Assembly: GCF_004345665.1 (NCBI RefSeq)
Contig: NZ_SLWR01000018.1
Location: forward strand, 1-64,000
DNA: 64,000 bases
DNA from: Kribbella antiqua
Lineage (GTDB): Bacteria; Actinomycetota; Actinomycetes; Propionibacteriales; Kribbellaceae
Reading direction: 5' to 3'
Shown here: one piece after another, positions 33,728 through 41,838 of the stretch
Numbering within the stretch: position 1 is the stretch's first letter
How the letters are laid out: each line of letters begins with the position of its first letter
Notes under the pieces: generated by a model
Told to the model about the DNA's origin: nothing
What the model saw: only the letters and a program-made list of their open reading frames with translations
Database searches by the model: none
Program-made: the position numbers and the translations under genes

Positions 33728-34480
33728 GTGTTGCCAAAGCAGCGGCAGGATCAGATCGTCCGCGCGCTCCGGGCCGACGGCGCCGGCGGCGTGAAAGTGC
33801 TGGCCTCCCGGCTGGGCGTGAGCGAGGCGACGATCCGCCGCGATCTCGAGCAGCTGCACGAGGAGGGCCGGTTGACCCGCGTGTACGGCGGTGCGCTCGC
33901 GGTCGACGGCGGTGACGAGCCGTTCGCCGACGTCAACGCCGTACACACCGAGGAGAAGGACCGGATCGCGCGGCGGGCGGCCGAGCTGGTGAACGACGGC
34001 GAGTCGGTGCTGCTCGACATCGGTACGACGGCTCTGCGGGTCGCGCAGCATCTGCACGGCCGGTCGCTGACGGTGGTGACGAGCAACCTCGCCGTACTGG
34101 AGGAGCTGCAGAACGACGAGCAGATCGAGCTGATCATCCTCGGCGGCTTCGTCCGGCGTAGTTACCGCTCACTGGTCGGATATCTGACCGAGGAGAGCCT
34201 GCGGCAGATCCACGTCGACTGGCTGTTCCTCGGGACCAGCGGAGTCCGGCCGGACGGGCGGGTGATGGACAGCACGATGATCGAGGTGCCGGTGAAGCGC
34301 GCCATGATCAACGCCGCCGACCGGGTCGTGCTGCTCGCGGACGCGACGAAGTTCCCGGGGCATGGGGTCGCGCGGGTCTGCGAGCCCAGTGAGCTCTCCA
34401 TGGTGGTGACCGAACCCGACGCCGACAAGGCAACCCGGGTGCAACTGACTGAAGCAGGCGTAGAGGTGGTGTTGGCGTGA
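33728..34480 (+). CDS. DeoR/GlpR-family transcriptional regulator
   Basis: 250-residue repressor. The N-terminal helix-turn-helix includes VLASRLGVSEATIRRDLEQL (about residues 21-40), followed by the usual GRLTRVYGGA wing. The C-terminal DeoR sensor domain binds a sugar phosphate, with DIGTTALRVAQHL and FLGTSGVRPDG motifs. It probably controls the divergent kinase-transporter operon and its own operon with the GH4 gene, which it overlaps by four bases (GTGA). The GTG start is uncertain by one or two codons, as no clear ribosome site precedes it. Confidence 0.87.
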   Translation: MLPKQRQDQIVRALRADGAGGVKVLASRLGVSEATIRRDLEQLHEEGRLTRVYGGALAVDGGDEPFADVNAVHTEEKDRIARRAAELVNDGESVLLDIGTTALRVAQHLHGRSLTVVTSNLAVLEELQNDEQIELIILGGFVRRSYRSLVGYLTEESLRQIHVDWLFLGTSGVRPDGRVMDSTMIEVPVKRAMINAADRVVLLADATKFPGHGVARVCEPSELSMVVTEPDADKATRVQLTEAGVEVVLA

Positions 34481-35820
34481 GGCTCACGATCCTCGGCGGC
34501 GGTGGGTTCCGGGTGCCGCTCGTGTACCAGGCGTTGCTGGGCGATCGCGGCGAAGGTCGCATCACGTCGGTGGTTTTGTACGACGCCGACCGGGCGCGGC
34601 TGGCGTCGATCGGGGCGGTGCTCCGGCAGCAGGCGGCTGGCGTCACGGATGCGCCTGTGGTGACCGAGACGACGGACTTGGATGAGGCGCTGCGAGGCGC
34701 CGACTTCGTGTTCTCCGCGATCCGGGTGGGTGGTCTGGAAGGCCGGACCGTCGATGAGCGGGTCGCGCTGGATCTCGGCGTACTCGGGCAGGAGACGGTC
34801 GGGGCGGGTGGGATCGCTTACGGGCTGCGGACGCTGCCGGTTGCGGTGGGGATCGCGCAGCGGGTGGCTGCGGTGGCGCCGGAGGCTTGGGTCATCAACT
34901 TCACCAACCCGGCTGGGATGGTGACCGAGGCGATGATCCCGTACCTGGGCGACCGGGTGATCGGCATCTGCGACTCGCCGTCGGGGCTGGGCCGCCGCGC
35001 TGCGCTGGCGATTGGTGTGGACCCTTCGACTGCGTTTTACGACTACGCGGGGCTCAACCACCTCGGGTGGCTGCGAGGGCTGCGGTCTGGTGGCGTGGAT
35101 CGGCTGCCCTCGTTGCTGGCTTCTGCTGAAGGGCTGGCTTCCTTTGAGGAGGGGCGGCTGTTCGGGGTCGAGTGGCTGCGTTCTCTGGGGGCGATCCCGA
35201 ACGAGTACCTGCATTACTACTACTTCGCTCGCGAGACGCTGGCCGCCGTACAGGGGGTTCGGCAGACGCGGGGGACGTTCCTGCTGGAGCAGCAGTCGGC
35301 CTTCTACGCGGAGACCGCGCGGCGGCCGGAGCAAGCGCTGGAGTTGTGGCAGAAGACCCGGGCCGAGCGCGAGTCGACGTACATGGTGGAGAGCCGTGAG
35401 GTCGCGGACGCGGGGGAGCGGGACGAGCGGGATATGGCGGCCGGCGGGTACGAACAGGTCGCGCTGTCGCTGATGCGGGCGATCGCCCACAACGAGCGGG
35501 CGTCCCTGATCCTGAACGTGCGGAATCGCGGCGTACTGCGGCACCTGGATGACGATGCTGTGGTCGAGATTCCGTGCACGGTCGACGCCAACGGCGCGCT
35601 GCCGGTGAGCGTGTCCCAGCTGACCGACCACCAGGCCGGGCTGGTCTGCTCGGTGAAGGCCGTCGAACGCTCCACCATCGAGGCAGCCGCGGGCGGCTCC
35701 CGCGCAGCCGCCCTCCGAGCCTTCGCCTGGCACCCCCTGATCGACTCCGTCACCGCCGCCGGCAAACTCCTCGACGCCTACGCCACCCAACTCCCCGCCC
35801 TAGCCCCCTTCCGCCCCTAA
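34477..35820 (+). CDS. GH4-family NAD-dependent glycosidase
   Basis: 447-residue glycoside hydrolase family 4 enzyme. GH4 uses NAD and a divalent metal in an oxidation-elimination mechanism. The NAD motif LTILGGGGFRVP opens the protein. GQETVGAGGIAYGLRTLPV lies near residue 105, INFTNPAGMVTEA near 142 and GLNHLGW near 189. The metal-binding motif reads GICDSPSG. Phospho-beta-glucosidases usually have CNVP or CNIP and phospho-alpha-glucosidases CDMP, so the substrate type cannot be fixed. The neighbouring sugar kinase suggests a phosphorylated substrate or product. Confidence 0.85.
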   Translation: MRLTILGGGGFRVPLVYQALLGDRGEGRITSVVLYDADRARLASIGAVLRQQAAGVTDAPVVTETTDLDEALRGADFVFSAIRVGGLEGRTVDERVALDLGVLGQETVGAGGIAYGLRTLPVAVGIAQRVAAVAPEAWVINFTNPAGMVTEAMIPYLGDRVIGICDSPSGLGRRAALAIGVDPSTAFYDYAGLNHLGWLRGLRSGGVDRLPSLLASAEGLASFEEGRLFGVEWLRSLGAIPNEYLHYYYFARETLAAVQGVRQTRGTFLLEQQSAFYAETARRPEQALELWQKTRAERESTYMVESREVADAGERDERDMAAGGYEQVALSLMRAIAHNERASLILNVRNRGVLRHLDDDAVVEIPCTVDANGALPVSVSQLTDHQAGLVCSVKAVERSTIEAAAGGSRAAALRAFAWHPLIDSVTAAGKLLDAYATQLPALAPFRP

Positions 35821-35865
35821 CCCCCTCCGCCCTCCCCGCCCCCGCGCCTCGCCTAAGGCCTCGGG

Positions 35866-35895
35866 TTGGTTGCTTGGGATGGGATCTGGCACAAT
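35866..35895 (+). promoter_or_regulatory. Candidate promoter of the rpsP operon
   Basis: TTGGTT (35866-35871), an 18-base spacer and CACAAT (35890-35895) form a reasonable sigma-70-type promoter, about 135 bases before the rpsP start. The 210-base gap between the GH4 gene and rpsP otherwise holds a C-rich tract and a leader with no clear fold. Confidence 0.45.
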
Positions 35896-36030
35896 GGCCT
35901 GCTGAGTCCGTCCAGGTTCTGTGCAGCCCTCTAACTCCACTGCCTGGCCGGCCCATTCGAGTGGTCACCCGTTGTCCCCACGACGCTGTGCTGCTCACCC
36001 AGACATGTATCCAAGGGAGTTCCCACAAAC

Positions 36031-36525
36031 GTGGCAGTCAAGATCCGTTTGAAGCGCATCGGCAAGAAGCGTGCGCCGCACTACCGCATCGTCGTGATGG
36101 ACGCCCGGACCAAGCGGGACGGCCGGGCCATCGAGGAGATCGGCAAGTACAATCCGAAGGCCGAGCCGTCGTTCATCCACGTCGAGTCGGACCGGGCGCA
36201 GTACTGGCTCGGCGTCGGCGCGCAGCCGACCGAGGCCGTCGAGGCGATCTTCAAGGCTTCCGGCGACTGGCAGAAGTTCAAGGGTGAGGCCGCTCCGGCG
36301 CCGCTGCGGGTCAAGGAGCCGAAGCGGGACAAGCAGGAGATCTTCAACGAGGCCCTCGCCGAGGCGCACGGCACGCTGAAGACCGAGGCCGTCACCGCCA
36401 AGAAGACCGCGGCCAAGAAGACGGCTCCGAAGTCCGACGACACCGTGAAGGACGACGCGCCGAAGGCCGACGAGCCGAAGGCTGAGGCTGCCGAGGCCGC
36501 GCCGGCCGACGACGCCAAGGCCTGA
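36031..36525 (+). CDS. rpsP: 30S ribosomal protein S16 with extended tail
   Basis: 164-residue S16. The core (residues 1-90) has the canonical start MAVKIRLKRIGKKRAPHYR and VVMDARTKRDGR. The core alone is the usual full length of about 80-100 residues. A Lys/Ala/Glu/Asp-rich tail of about 70 residues follows (AKKTAAKKTAPKSDD), common in actinobacterial S16. The GTG start follows AAGGGAG. It is the first gene of a translation operon with khpA, rimM and trmD. Confidence 0.95.
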   Translation: MAVKIRLKRIGKKRAPHYRIVVMDARTKRDGRAIEEIGKYNPKAEPSFIHVESDRAQYWLGVGAQPTEAVEAIFKASGDWQKFKGEAAPAPLRVKEPKRDKQEIFNEALAEAHGTLKTEAVTAKKTAAKKTAPKSDDTVKDDAPKADEPKAEAAEAAPADDAKA

Positions 36526-36527
36526 CC

Positions 36528-36785
36528 ATGATGGAGACCGAGGCGCTCGAGCACCTGGTCCGAGGCATCGTGGACAACCCTGACGACGTCAGCGTCCGGG
36601 CGCGCAACCTGCGCCGCGGCCGCACCCTGGAGGTGCACGTGCACCCCGACGACATCGGCAAGGTGATCGGCCGCAACGGCCGGACCGCCACCGCCATCCG
36701 TACCGTCGTCGGCGCACTCAGCTCCGAGTCGTCGCTCCGGATCGACTTCGTCGACGAGTTCAACCGCCGCGGCGGCCGCCGCTGA
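36528..36785 (+). CDS. khpA: KH-domain RNA-binding protein KhpA
   Basis: 85-residue single KH-domain protein. The nucleic-acid loop is IGKVIGRNGRTATAIRTVV at about residues 42-60. KhpA, alone or with KhpB, binds RNA and affects cell elongation and division in Gram-positive bacteria. It starts two bases after the rpsP stop, the standard position between rpsP and rimM. A second ATG one codon later could also serve as the start. Confidence 0.92.
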   Translation: MMETEALEHLVRGIVDNPDDVSVRARNLRRGRTLEVHVHPDDIGKVIGRNGRTATAIRTVVGALSSESSLRIDFVDEFNRRGGRR

Positions 36786-36798
36786 CGCAGGCAGTCCA

Positions 36799-36834
36799 CG
36801 AAGGGCCGTACCCCATTCCGGGTGCGGCCCTTCG
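36799..36834 (+). terminator. Hairpin between khpA and rimM
   Basis: Arms CGAAGGGCCG (36799-36808) and CGGCCCTTCG (36825-36834) are fully complementary. The stem extends inward (TACCC with GGGTG, one G-T pair) to a 6-base loop. No T-tract follows. It lies 13 bases after khpA and would end or attenuate transcription before rimM. Confidence 0.75.
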
Positions 36835-36902
36835 CCGTACTCCTGCAGCGTTGCTTGACAGAATGTCCATGACGGTGGGCAGAGATCAGAGAGGTTTGTG
36901 CG

Positions 36903-37451
36903 GTGTTGGTGACTGTCGGGCGGATCGGCCGGGCGCATGGGATCAAGGGCGAGGTCGGGGTGGACGTCCGGACGGACGAGCCGGATCGCCGGTTCGCTGA
37001 CGGCGCGACCCTGGTCACGGACTCCAAGGTGCCGCGCACCCTCACTGTCGCCGCGAGCCGGTGGCACAGCGGGCGGCTGCTGGTGAAGTTCGCCGGCGTG
37101 CCGGACCGGACGGCGGCCGAGCAGCTCCGCAACCTGGTCGTCCAGGCCGAGGTCGACGAGAACGAGCGCCCGGAGGACCAGGAGGAGTACTACGACCGCG
37201 AGCTGATCGGCCTCGCGGTCCGGACCTCCGACGGCGCCGAGGCGGGTGAGGTGATCGACGTCGTACACCTGCCCTCGCAGGACCTCCTGGAGATCCGTCG
37301 CCCGGCCGGCAACGCCGTACTGGTGCCACTGGTCGAGGAGCTCGTTCCGGAGATCAACGTGGACAAGCAGTACGTCGTAGTCGCCGACCGGCCGGGTCTG
37401 CTGGACCCGGAGGGCGCTGAGGTGGTTCCGACCGAGCCGGACGCGGACTGA
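36903..37451 (+). CDS. rimM: 16S rRNA processing protein RimM
   Basis: 182-residue ribosome maturation factor that binds S19 and helps process the 16S 3' domain. The N-terminal GRIGRAHGIKGEVGVDVRTD opens the RimM beta-barrel. The C-terminal PRC-barrel-like region (about 95-170) has DRELIGLAVRT and DLLEIRRPAGNAVLVPLV. It starts with GTG after AGAGAGG. Its stop overlaps the trmD start region by one base, so it is coupled to trmD. Confidence 0.93.
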   Translation: MLVTVGRIGRAHGIKGEVGVDVRTDEPDRRFADGATLVTDSKVPRTLTVAASRWHSGRLLVKFAGVPDRTAAEQLRNLVVQAEVDENERPEDQEEYYDRELIGLAVRTSDGAEAGEVIDVVHLPSQDLLEIRRPAGNAVLVPLVEELVPEINVDKQYVVVADRPGLLDPEGAEVVPTEPDAD

Positions 37452-38647
37452 TGAGGCTGGACGTCGTCACGATCTTCCCGGAGTACTTGGCCGCGCTGGA
37501 CGTCTCTCTGGTCGGCAAGGCGGCGAAGAGCGGGCTCCTGGACGTCCACCTGCACGACCTACGCGACTGGACCCACGACCGGCACCGGACCGTCGACGAC
37601 ACCCCGTACGGCGGAGGCGCGGGCATGGTGATGAAGCCAGAGCCGTGGGGCGAGGCTCTCGACGCCATAGCGCCCCCTGATGGCCCCACCCAGCCGCGGC
37701 TGATCGTGCCGACGCCTGCGGGCCGCCCGTTCACCCAGGAGCTGGCTTACGAGCTTGCCGCCGAGCCCTGGCTAGCCTTCGCCTGCGGCCGCTACGAGGG
37801 CATCGACGCGCGCGTTGCGTCGTACGCGGGGGAGCGGATGCGGGTCGACGAAGTGTCCATCGGCGACTACGTGCTCAACGGCGGCGAGGTCGCCGTACTG
37901 GTGATGGTCGAGGCAGTGGCACGCCTCCTGCCCGGTGTGATCGGCAACCCGGAATCCCTGTCCGAGGAGTCCCACTCCGGCGACGGCCTGCTCGAGTACC
38001 CGGTCTACACCAAGCCCCCGAGCTGGCGCGGCCACGACGTACCAGAGGTGCTCCTGTCGGGTAACCACGGCCTGATCGCCGCCTGGCGTCATGAAGAGTC
38101 AGTACGACGCACTGCGGAGCGCCGGCCGGATCTGCTCGCAGCCTGGGGCGATGCGGTCTCCGGGAAGGACGATGCAGCGTCGCAGGTCCGCGTGCTGCCA
38201 GCCACTGAGGCTGACGCCGGTGAGATCCACACGCTGCAGCTGGCGGCCTTCCTGTCGGAGGGACGGGCGTACGAGGACCTGACCATCCCGCCACTGGCCG
38301 AGGACCCGGAGGCGAGTGTCCAGCGGCTCAAGCAGGGCGGCGTTCTGAAGGCTGTGGCGGGCGGCCGGATCGTCGGCTCAGTCCAACTGACCGTCGACGG
38401 CTCAGTCGGCCGTGTCGGTCGGCTGATCGTCGCGCCCGACTGGCAGGGCCGTGGCCTGGGCGCGCGCCTGCTGCGGGTGGCGGAACAACTCGCGCCCGCC
38501 GGCGTCACGTCGTACGAGCTGTCCACGGGTGCGCAGAGTGAGCGCAACCTCGAGCTGTACCGGAAAGCCGGTTACCGTGAGGTACGGCGTGAACAACAGA
38601 CCGCGAAGGTTGAACTGGTGCTGCTGGCCAAGCGCCGGCGGCGCTGA
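37451..38647 (+). CDS. trmD: tRNA (guanosine37-N1)-methyltransferase fused to a GNAT acetyltransferase domain
   Basis: 398-residue protein. Residues 1-235 are complete TrmD, which methylates G37 of tRNAs and prevents frameshifting. Motifs are MRLDVVTIFPEYLAAL, PYGGGAGMVMKPEP near 53, FACGRYEGIDARV near 110 and the knot SIGDYVLNGGEVAVLVMVEA near 136. Residues 246-398 form a GNAT domain with RLIVAPDWQGRGLGARLLR near 323, an acetyl-CoA pocket, and an ELYRKAGYREV end. TrmD alone is usually 230-275 residues. The frame is continuous, with no stop between the domains. The acetyl target is unknown. Confidence 0.92.
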   Translation: MRLDVVTIFPEYLAALDVSLVGKAAKSGLLDVHLHDLRDWTHDRHRTVDDTPYGGGAGMVMKPEPWGEALDAIAPPDGPTQPRLIVPTPAGRPFTQELAYELAAEPWLAFACGRYEGIDARVASYAGERMRVDEVSIGDYVLNGGEVAVLVMVEAVARLLPGVIGNPESLSEESHSGDGLLEYPVYTKPPSWRGHDVPEVLLSGNHGLIAAWRHEESVRRTAERRPDLLAAWGDAVSGKDDAASQVRVLPATEADAGEIHTLQLAAFLSEGRAYEDLTIPPLAEDPEASVQRLKQGGVLKAVAGGRIVGSVQLTVDGSVGRVGRLIVAPDWQGRGLGARLLRVAEQLAPAGVTSYELSTGAQSERNLELYRKAGYREVRREQQTAKVELVLLAKRRRR

Positions 38648-38815
38648 ACACGCGGCGCTGATTTCGTTGTCGCTGGCCCGGTGTGGCAAGATTGTTCGCT
38701 GCTGCCCTTCGGTGCTCCTGCCACAGGGGGTGACCACCGCACGGCAGCATCTTGATGACTTTCACCATCGACCTTTCGTGGGTGACCTGTGGCACGCGCG
38801 AGGAAGAGACACCTG

Positions 38816-39175
38816 ATGAGCAACGTCCTGAACGAGCTCGACAACGCGAGCAAGCGCGACGACATCCCCGCCTTCCGTCCCGGTGACACCGTCAAGGTGC
38901 ACGTCAAGGTCGTCGAGGGCAACCGGTCCCGCGTCCAGGTGTTCCAGGGTGTCGTGATCCGCCGCCAGGGTGGTGGCCTGCAGGAGACCTTCACGGTCCG
39001 CAAGGTCAGCTTCGGTGTCGGCGTGGAGCGGACCTTCCCGCTGCACACCCCGATCGTCGAGAAGGTCGAGGTCGTCACCCGCGGTGACGTCCGCCGGGCC
39101 AAGCTCTACTACCTGCGCGAACTGCGCGGTAAGGCAGCCAAGATCAAGGAGAAGCGGGACGTCCCGGCCTCCTGA
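38816..39175 (+). CDS. rplS: 50S ribosomal protein L19
   Basis: 119-residue L19. FRPGDTVKVHVKVVEGNR and QVFQGVVIRRQGGG are conserved, and VERTFPLHTPIVEKVEV follows. L19 sits at the 30S-50S interface. The ATG at 38816 gives the canonical MSNVLNELDNAS terminus. The 168-base leader after trmD has a possible promoter (TTGTCG with AAGATT around 38670-38695) but no strong terminator-like fold. Confidence 0.95.
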   Translation: MSNVLNELDNASKRDDIPAFRPGDTVKVHVKVVEGNRSRVQVFQGVVIRRQGGGLQETFTVRKVSFGVGVERTFPLHTPIVEKVEVVTRGDVRRAKLYYLRELRGKAAKIKEKRDVPAS

Positions 39176-39198
39176 GTCTCTGACGACGACGGTCACCT

Positions 39199-39948
39199 AT
39201 GGCGCCGAGCACTGCGACTCGCGCTCGCCCTCGCCCGGTTGCCAGGAGGGCACGTCGCAGCAAGGGACGACACCGCAGGCTGAAGCAGCGGAATCCGCTG
39301 CTCAGCCTGCTCGTCGAGATGAGCACGGTCACCGTGCTCGCGCTCGTCATCACGGTCGTACTGCGGCTGTTCGTCGCGGAAGCGTTCTACGTACCGTCGG
39401 AGTCGATGTACGACACGCTGACCACGAACGACCGGATCCTGGCCGAGAAGATCAGCTACATGCACCGGGACGTGGACCGCGGCGACATCATCGTCTTCAA
39501 GGACCCCGGCAACTGGCTGAACGAGGAGCAGGCCGAGCCCGGACCGTTCCGCCGGCTCGGTGAGTTCGTCGGCATCCTGCCGCGCAGCGGCGAGGGCCAT
39601 CTGGTCAAGCGGGTGATCGGCGTCGGCGGCGACCGGGTCATCTGCTGCGACAAGGCCGGCCGGATCACCGTGAACGGCATCCCGCTGGACGAGCGGGAGT
39701 ACCTGCTCAAGGACGCCAAACCGTCGCTGCAGCCCTTCAACGTGCTGGTGCCGGCGGGTCATCTGTGGGTGATGGGGGACAACCGTGCCGAATCCGCCGA
39801 CTCCCGCGCCCATATGGGCGGCCCCGGTGGCGGATTCGTGCCGGTCGAGAACGTGGTTGGCCGGGCCTGTTGCGTAATCTGGCCGTCTGACCGGATGACG
39901 ATGCTGCGTCTTCCGGAAACCTTCAAGAACCCGGGGCTGAAGAAGTGA
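39199..39948 (+). CDS. lepB: Signal peptidase I (first copy)
   Basis: 249-residue membrane serine protease that removes signal peptides. A basic N terminus (about 1-32) precedes one membrane helix (about 36-60). The catalytic serine is Ser69 in VPSESM and the general base Lys137 in HLVKRVIGVGGD. The C-terminal signature GDNRAESADSRAHM is present. It overlaps the second lepB gene by four bases (GTGA). Two tandem copies are common in actinobacteria and probably divide substrates. Confidence 0.93.
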   Translation: MAPSTATRARPRPVARRARRSKGRHRRLKQRNPLLSLLVEMSTVTVLALVITVVLRLFVAEAFYVPSESMYDTLTTNDRILAEKISYMHRDVDRGDIIVFKDPGNWLNEEQAEPGPFRRLGEFVGILPRSGEGHLVKRVIGVGGDRVICCDKAGRITVNGIPLDEREYLLKDAKPSLQPFNVLVPAGHLWVMGDNRAESADSRAHMGGPGGGFVPVENVVGRACCVIWPSDRMTMLRLPETFKNPGLKK

Positions 39949-40721
39949 CAGACACACCGACCACGACGTCCGAGAAACCCGAGAAACCCGCCCACCGCTC
40001 GGGCTTCGCGGCCGCCGCCCGAGAGTTCGTTCTCATCGTGGTCGGAGCGCTGATCGTCTCGTCGATCCTGCGCGCCTTCGTCGGGCAGATGTTCATCATC
40101 CCGAGCGAGTCGATGGAGAACACCCTGCTGGTCGGCGACCGGGTGGTGGTGGAGAAGCTCACCGACGTCAAGCGCGGCGACGTGGTCGTGTTCGAGGATC
40201 CGGGCGGCTGGCTCGGACCGGAGGAGAGCGGCCAGAAGCGCGGCTCGATCGGCCGGTTCTTCGAGGTGGTCGGCCTGCTGCCGGACTCCAGCCACGGGCA
40301 CCTGATCAAGCGGCTGATCGGCATGCCTGGCGACAAGGTCGCCTGCTGCGACTCCCAGGGCCGGATCCTGGTGAACGGCCAGCCGCTCGCCGAGACCGGT
40401 TACCTGTATCCGGGTGACGCGCCGTCGCAGATCGAGTTCCAGGTCACCGTGCCGGCCGGGAAGGTCTTCGTGATGGGCGACCACCGGTCCGCCTCCGGCG
40501 ACTCCCGGGTTCACTTGAGCGACACCAGTCCGTCCGGCGGCAGTCCTGGCGACGCTGCCTTCGTCCCGATGGACAAGATCACGGGCCGCGCCATCTTCGT
40601 CGTCTGGCCGGCCGGCCGCTGGGCCAAACTCGGCGTCCCCGACACGTTCAAAGCAGTCCCAGCCCCGGGCCCCGCCCCCAGCAAACCTTCCATCTCCCTC
40701 ACCGCCCCCGCAAAAAAGTAA
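39945..40721 (+). CDS. lepB: Signal peptidase I (second copy)
   Basis: 258-residue paralog of the preceding gene. The membrane helix lies at about 26-46, catalytic Ser56 is in IPSESM and Lys122 in HLIKRLIGMPGD. The signature GDHRSASGDSRVH has His in place of the Asn of the first copy. A CC pair (VACCDSQGRI) is also present in the first enzyme (VICCDKAGRI). The C-terminal end is Pro/Ala-rich. The GTG start overlaps the first copy's stop. Confidence 0.92.
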   Translation: MTDTPTTTSEKPEKPAHRSGFAAAAREFVLIVVGALIVSSILRAFVGQMFIIPSESMENTLLVGDRVVVEKLTDVKRGDVVVFEDPGGWLGPEESGQKRGSIGRFFEVVGLLPDSSHGHLIKRLIGMPGDKVACCDSQGRILVNGQPLAETGYLYPGDAPSQIEFQVTVPAGKVFVMGDHRSASGDSRVHLSDTSPSGGSPGDAAFVPMDKITGRAIFVVWPAGRWAKLGVPDTFKAVPAPGPAPSKPSISLTAPAKK

Positions 40722-40773
40722 GCGAGACCCCTAGGGTGGATTGTGTGGAGTGGGGTGTAGTGCGGAGGCTCGG

Positions 40774-41472
40774 ATGAGTGTGATGCCGCGCGGGAGCACG
40801 GTGCGGCGGGATGCCGGGTTGTACGGGTACGAGCGAGCGCTTCGGCGTGTCGGCCTGGACCCGATCGCCGGGGTGGACGAGGCAGGCCGCGGCCCGTGCG
40901 CCGGCCCACTCGTCGCGGCCGCGGTGATCCTGCCGGACGGTAAGCGCGGCCAGATCCCCGAGCTCGCCGACTCCAAGCTCCTCACCGCCAAGGCCCGGGA
41001 ACGCTGCTACGACGAGATCCGCAAACGCGCCCTGGCCTGGTCGGTCGTCTCCATCGAAGCCACTGAGTGCGACCGCCTCGGCATGCATGTGGCCAACGTC
41101 GAAGCCCTTCGCCGCGCCTTGTTCCGGCTCGACGTACGCCCGTCGTACGTGCTGACGGATGGGTTCGGCGTCGACGGACTCGGCGTACCGGGGCTGGCGA
41201 TTTGGAAGGGTGACCGCGTGGCGGCTTGCATCGCCGCGGCGTCTGTGATTGCGAAAGTGACCCGCGACCGGGTGATGGAGCACTGGGACCAGGTGTATCC
41301 CCAGTACGGTTTCGGGATTCACAAGGGGTATTGCACGCCGGAGCACCAGGCGGCACTGGACGAATACGGCCCGTGTCCGCAACACAGACGGCGGTTCGAG
41401 AATGTCCGCCGCAGTCTGCGGCCCGATATGGGACAGAATGTGACCAGTCCCACCGGAGTGGAGAGCCGATGA
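40774..41472 (+). CDS. rnhB: Ribonuclease HII
   Basis: 232-residue RNase HII that nicks RNA-DNA hybrids and misincorporated ribonucleotides. The active-site segment VDEAGRGPCAGPLVAA supplies the Asp-Glu pair, VLTDGFGVDG and AACIAAASVIAKVTRD follow, and the C-terminal GFGIHKGY matches the family. The ATG at 40774 follows GGAGG at five bases; the frame upstream lacks family residues. It overlaps the DUF2469 gene (ATGA). Confidence 0.93.
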   Translation: MSVMPRGSTVRRDAGLYGYERALRRVGLDPIAGVDEAGRGPCAGPLVAAAVILPDGKRGQIPELADSKLLTAKARERCYDEIRKRALAWSVVSIEATECDRLGMHVANVEALRRALFRLDVRPSYVLTDGFGVDGLGVPGLAIWKGDRVAACIAAASVIAKVTRDRVMEHWDQVYPQYGFGIHKGYCTPEHQAALDEYGPCPQHRRRFENVRRSLRPDMGQNVTSPTGVESR

Positions 41473-41792
41473 GTGCTGACGACCTCGAGAAGTACGAGAC
41501 CGATATGGAGCTGCAGCTCTATCGGGAGTACAAGGACGTCGTCGGGATCTTCAAGTACGTCGTGGAGACCGAACGGCGCTTCTACCTGTGCAACGCCGTC
41601 GACCTGAAGGTCCGTACCGAGGGCGGCGACGTGTACTTCGAAGTGACGATGGCCGACGCGTGGGTCTGGGACGTCTACCGCTCCGCCCGCTTCGTCAAGA
41701 ACGCGAAGGTCGTCACCTTCCGCGACGTCAACATCGAAGAACTCGCCAAGTCCGACCTGGAAGTCCCCAAAGACTCCGACTTCGGCCGCTGA
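41469..41792 (+). CDS. DUF2469 family protein
   Basis: 107-residue conserved actinobacterial protein of unknown function (DUF2469). It starts MSADDLEKYETDMELQLYRE and ends SDLEVPKDSDFGR. It almost always follows rnhB, here with an ATGA overlap, which hints at a shared nucleic-acid context but does not prove a role. The facing dprA gene ends 46 bases later. Confidence 0.9.
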   Translation: MSADDLEKYETDMELQLYREYKDVVGIFKYVVETERRFYLCNAVDLKVRTEGGDVYFEVTMADAWVWDVYRSARFVKNAKVVTFRDVNIEELAKSDLEVPKDSDFGR

Positions 41793-41838
41793 CCCTCCCA
41801 CCACCCACCCACCCGCTGACGGCGACGGTGGCGCCTCG

